DNA of 64,000 nt from Lachnospiraceae bacterium GAM79 (GTDB taxonomy: Bacteria > Bacillota > Clostridia > Lachnospirales > Lachnospiraceae), in NCBI GenBank assembly GCA_020735665.1, contig CP085928.1:124001-188000 (forward strand), given 5' to 3'. The notes under the pieces are model-generated. The model was not told the origin of the DNA. It worked only from the letters and a program-made list of their open reading frames with translations, and made no database searches. A program made the translations under genes and the position numbers. Of the stretch, positions 63,810 through 64,000 are shown piece after piece. Within the stretch, counting starts at the first letter, position 1; each line of letters opens with the position of its first letter.

Positions 63810-64000
63810 GGTAATGCTCCTTTCGTTTTGAATGGCAGCAGAGTGATGATTTTGAATCACTCGCAAGCCACAGTTGATTATTCACAATTAGTAGTAAAAA
63901 TGTAGATTATATCAAGTCTTCAGATAAATTGATGTCTGAAATTGTGCTACTAATTTGCTACTAAAAAGTTTCAAAACGATATGAAAAGCGTAACATTTGG
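63810..64000. other. Candidate oriT / regulatory region upstream of the MobC-like gene
   Basis: This non-coding stretch has the hairpin AGTGAT..ATCACT at about 63841-63860 and inverted repeats of ATTAGTAG type (about 63889-63896 with CTACTAAT at 63946-63953) plus a second CTACTAA. Such repeat-rich regions directly upstream of relaxosome accessory genes often contain the origin of transfer. No nic site is recognised. Confidence 0.3.

Larger units (their letters stand above)
34202..64000. other. AT-rich genomic island downstream of guaA (right end not in window)
   Basis: From the guaA terminator to the window end nearly all genes are typical mobile or defense genes: an IS200 fragment, an IS30-like element, a DISARM-like block, a STAND NTPase, an AlbA_2 protein and a MobC-like protein. 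Base composition is visibly more AT-rich and codons shift toward A/T endings compared with the metabolic genes before 34150. No integrase was found in the window, and no long copy of the guaA 3' end was noticed near the right edge, so the boundaries are only partly supported. Confidence 0.6.

Overview
The window looks like chromosomal DNA of a gut Clostridia bacterium, most likely Lachnospiraceae. The evidence is moderate to low GC, strong AGGAGG-type ribosome binding sites, a Firmicutes-type suf operon with SufU, a stand-alone MsmX-type sugar ATPase, YitT proteins, an NfnAB-type transhydrogenase, an NADP-type glutamate dehydrogenase and an FtsEX/PcsB-like/CtpA cluster. I did not recognise the species.

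Layout, left to right. 1-1904 is the end of a suf Fe-S assembly operon (sufD-sufS-sufU). 1905-2461 is a 557-base gene-free stretch of structured repeats, two of which sit inside long terminator-like inverted repeats. 2462-4918 (minus) is a polar amino acid ABC transporter whose binding protein appears circularly permuted. 5027-7375 holds a YitT protein and a divergent SLC13/ArsB-type transporter. 7376-10217 is a candidate peptide-sensing module: LytTR-like direct repeats, an untracked 19-residue peptide gene, a small hairpin RNA, a LytTR response regulator and an AgrC-like kinase. It ends in a terminator interrupted by an IS481-like element (10305-11370). 11461-14441 holds an orphan hypothetical gene and a Y-family polymerase/YolD pair. 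14599-19251 is redox and nitrogen metabolism (NfnA, NfnB, an HD hydrolase, GdhA). 19495-25240 holds a Fur-family regulator next to a His-rich heavy-metal exporter with a dyad at its promoter, an SDR, a zinc-ribbon protein, a LytR_C protein and a second YitT. 25438-27847 holds MsmX and a CdaR/PucR-type regulator. 27976-32295 is the ftsE-ftsX-PcsB-like hydrolase-CtpA cell-wall cluster. guaA (32610-34151) follows a 56-bp tandem repeat.

From the 3' end of guaA to the end of the window the DNA is more AT-rich and reads as a genomic island. It starts with an IS200 fragment and an orphan gene. An IS30-like element follows, then a defense block: an XRE regulator, a cytosine-C5 methylase, a SNF2 helicase (DrmD-like), a type III-like Mod, a type III-like Res with an abnormal Walker A motif, then DrmA-, DrmB- and DrmC-like proteins. 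This combines DISARM hallmarks (drmA/B/C plus drmD) with both a C5 and an N6-adenine methylase and an embedded type III-like mod/res pair. Downstream are a 1946-residue STAND-type NTPase with a candidate Cap4/DUF4297-like nuclease N-terminus (Avs-like), an AlbA_2/Schlafen-type protein, and an unrecognised two-gene unit whose first product resembles a nuclease. The window ends in a small mobilization region (MobC-like protein and a possible oriT).

Most start sites were moved inward from the longest reading frame to the codon with a proper ribosome binding site. All family calls come from reading motifs by eye; no database search was possible.
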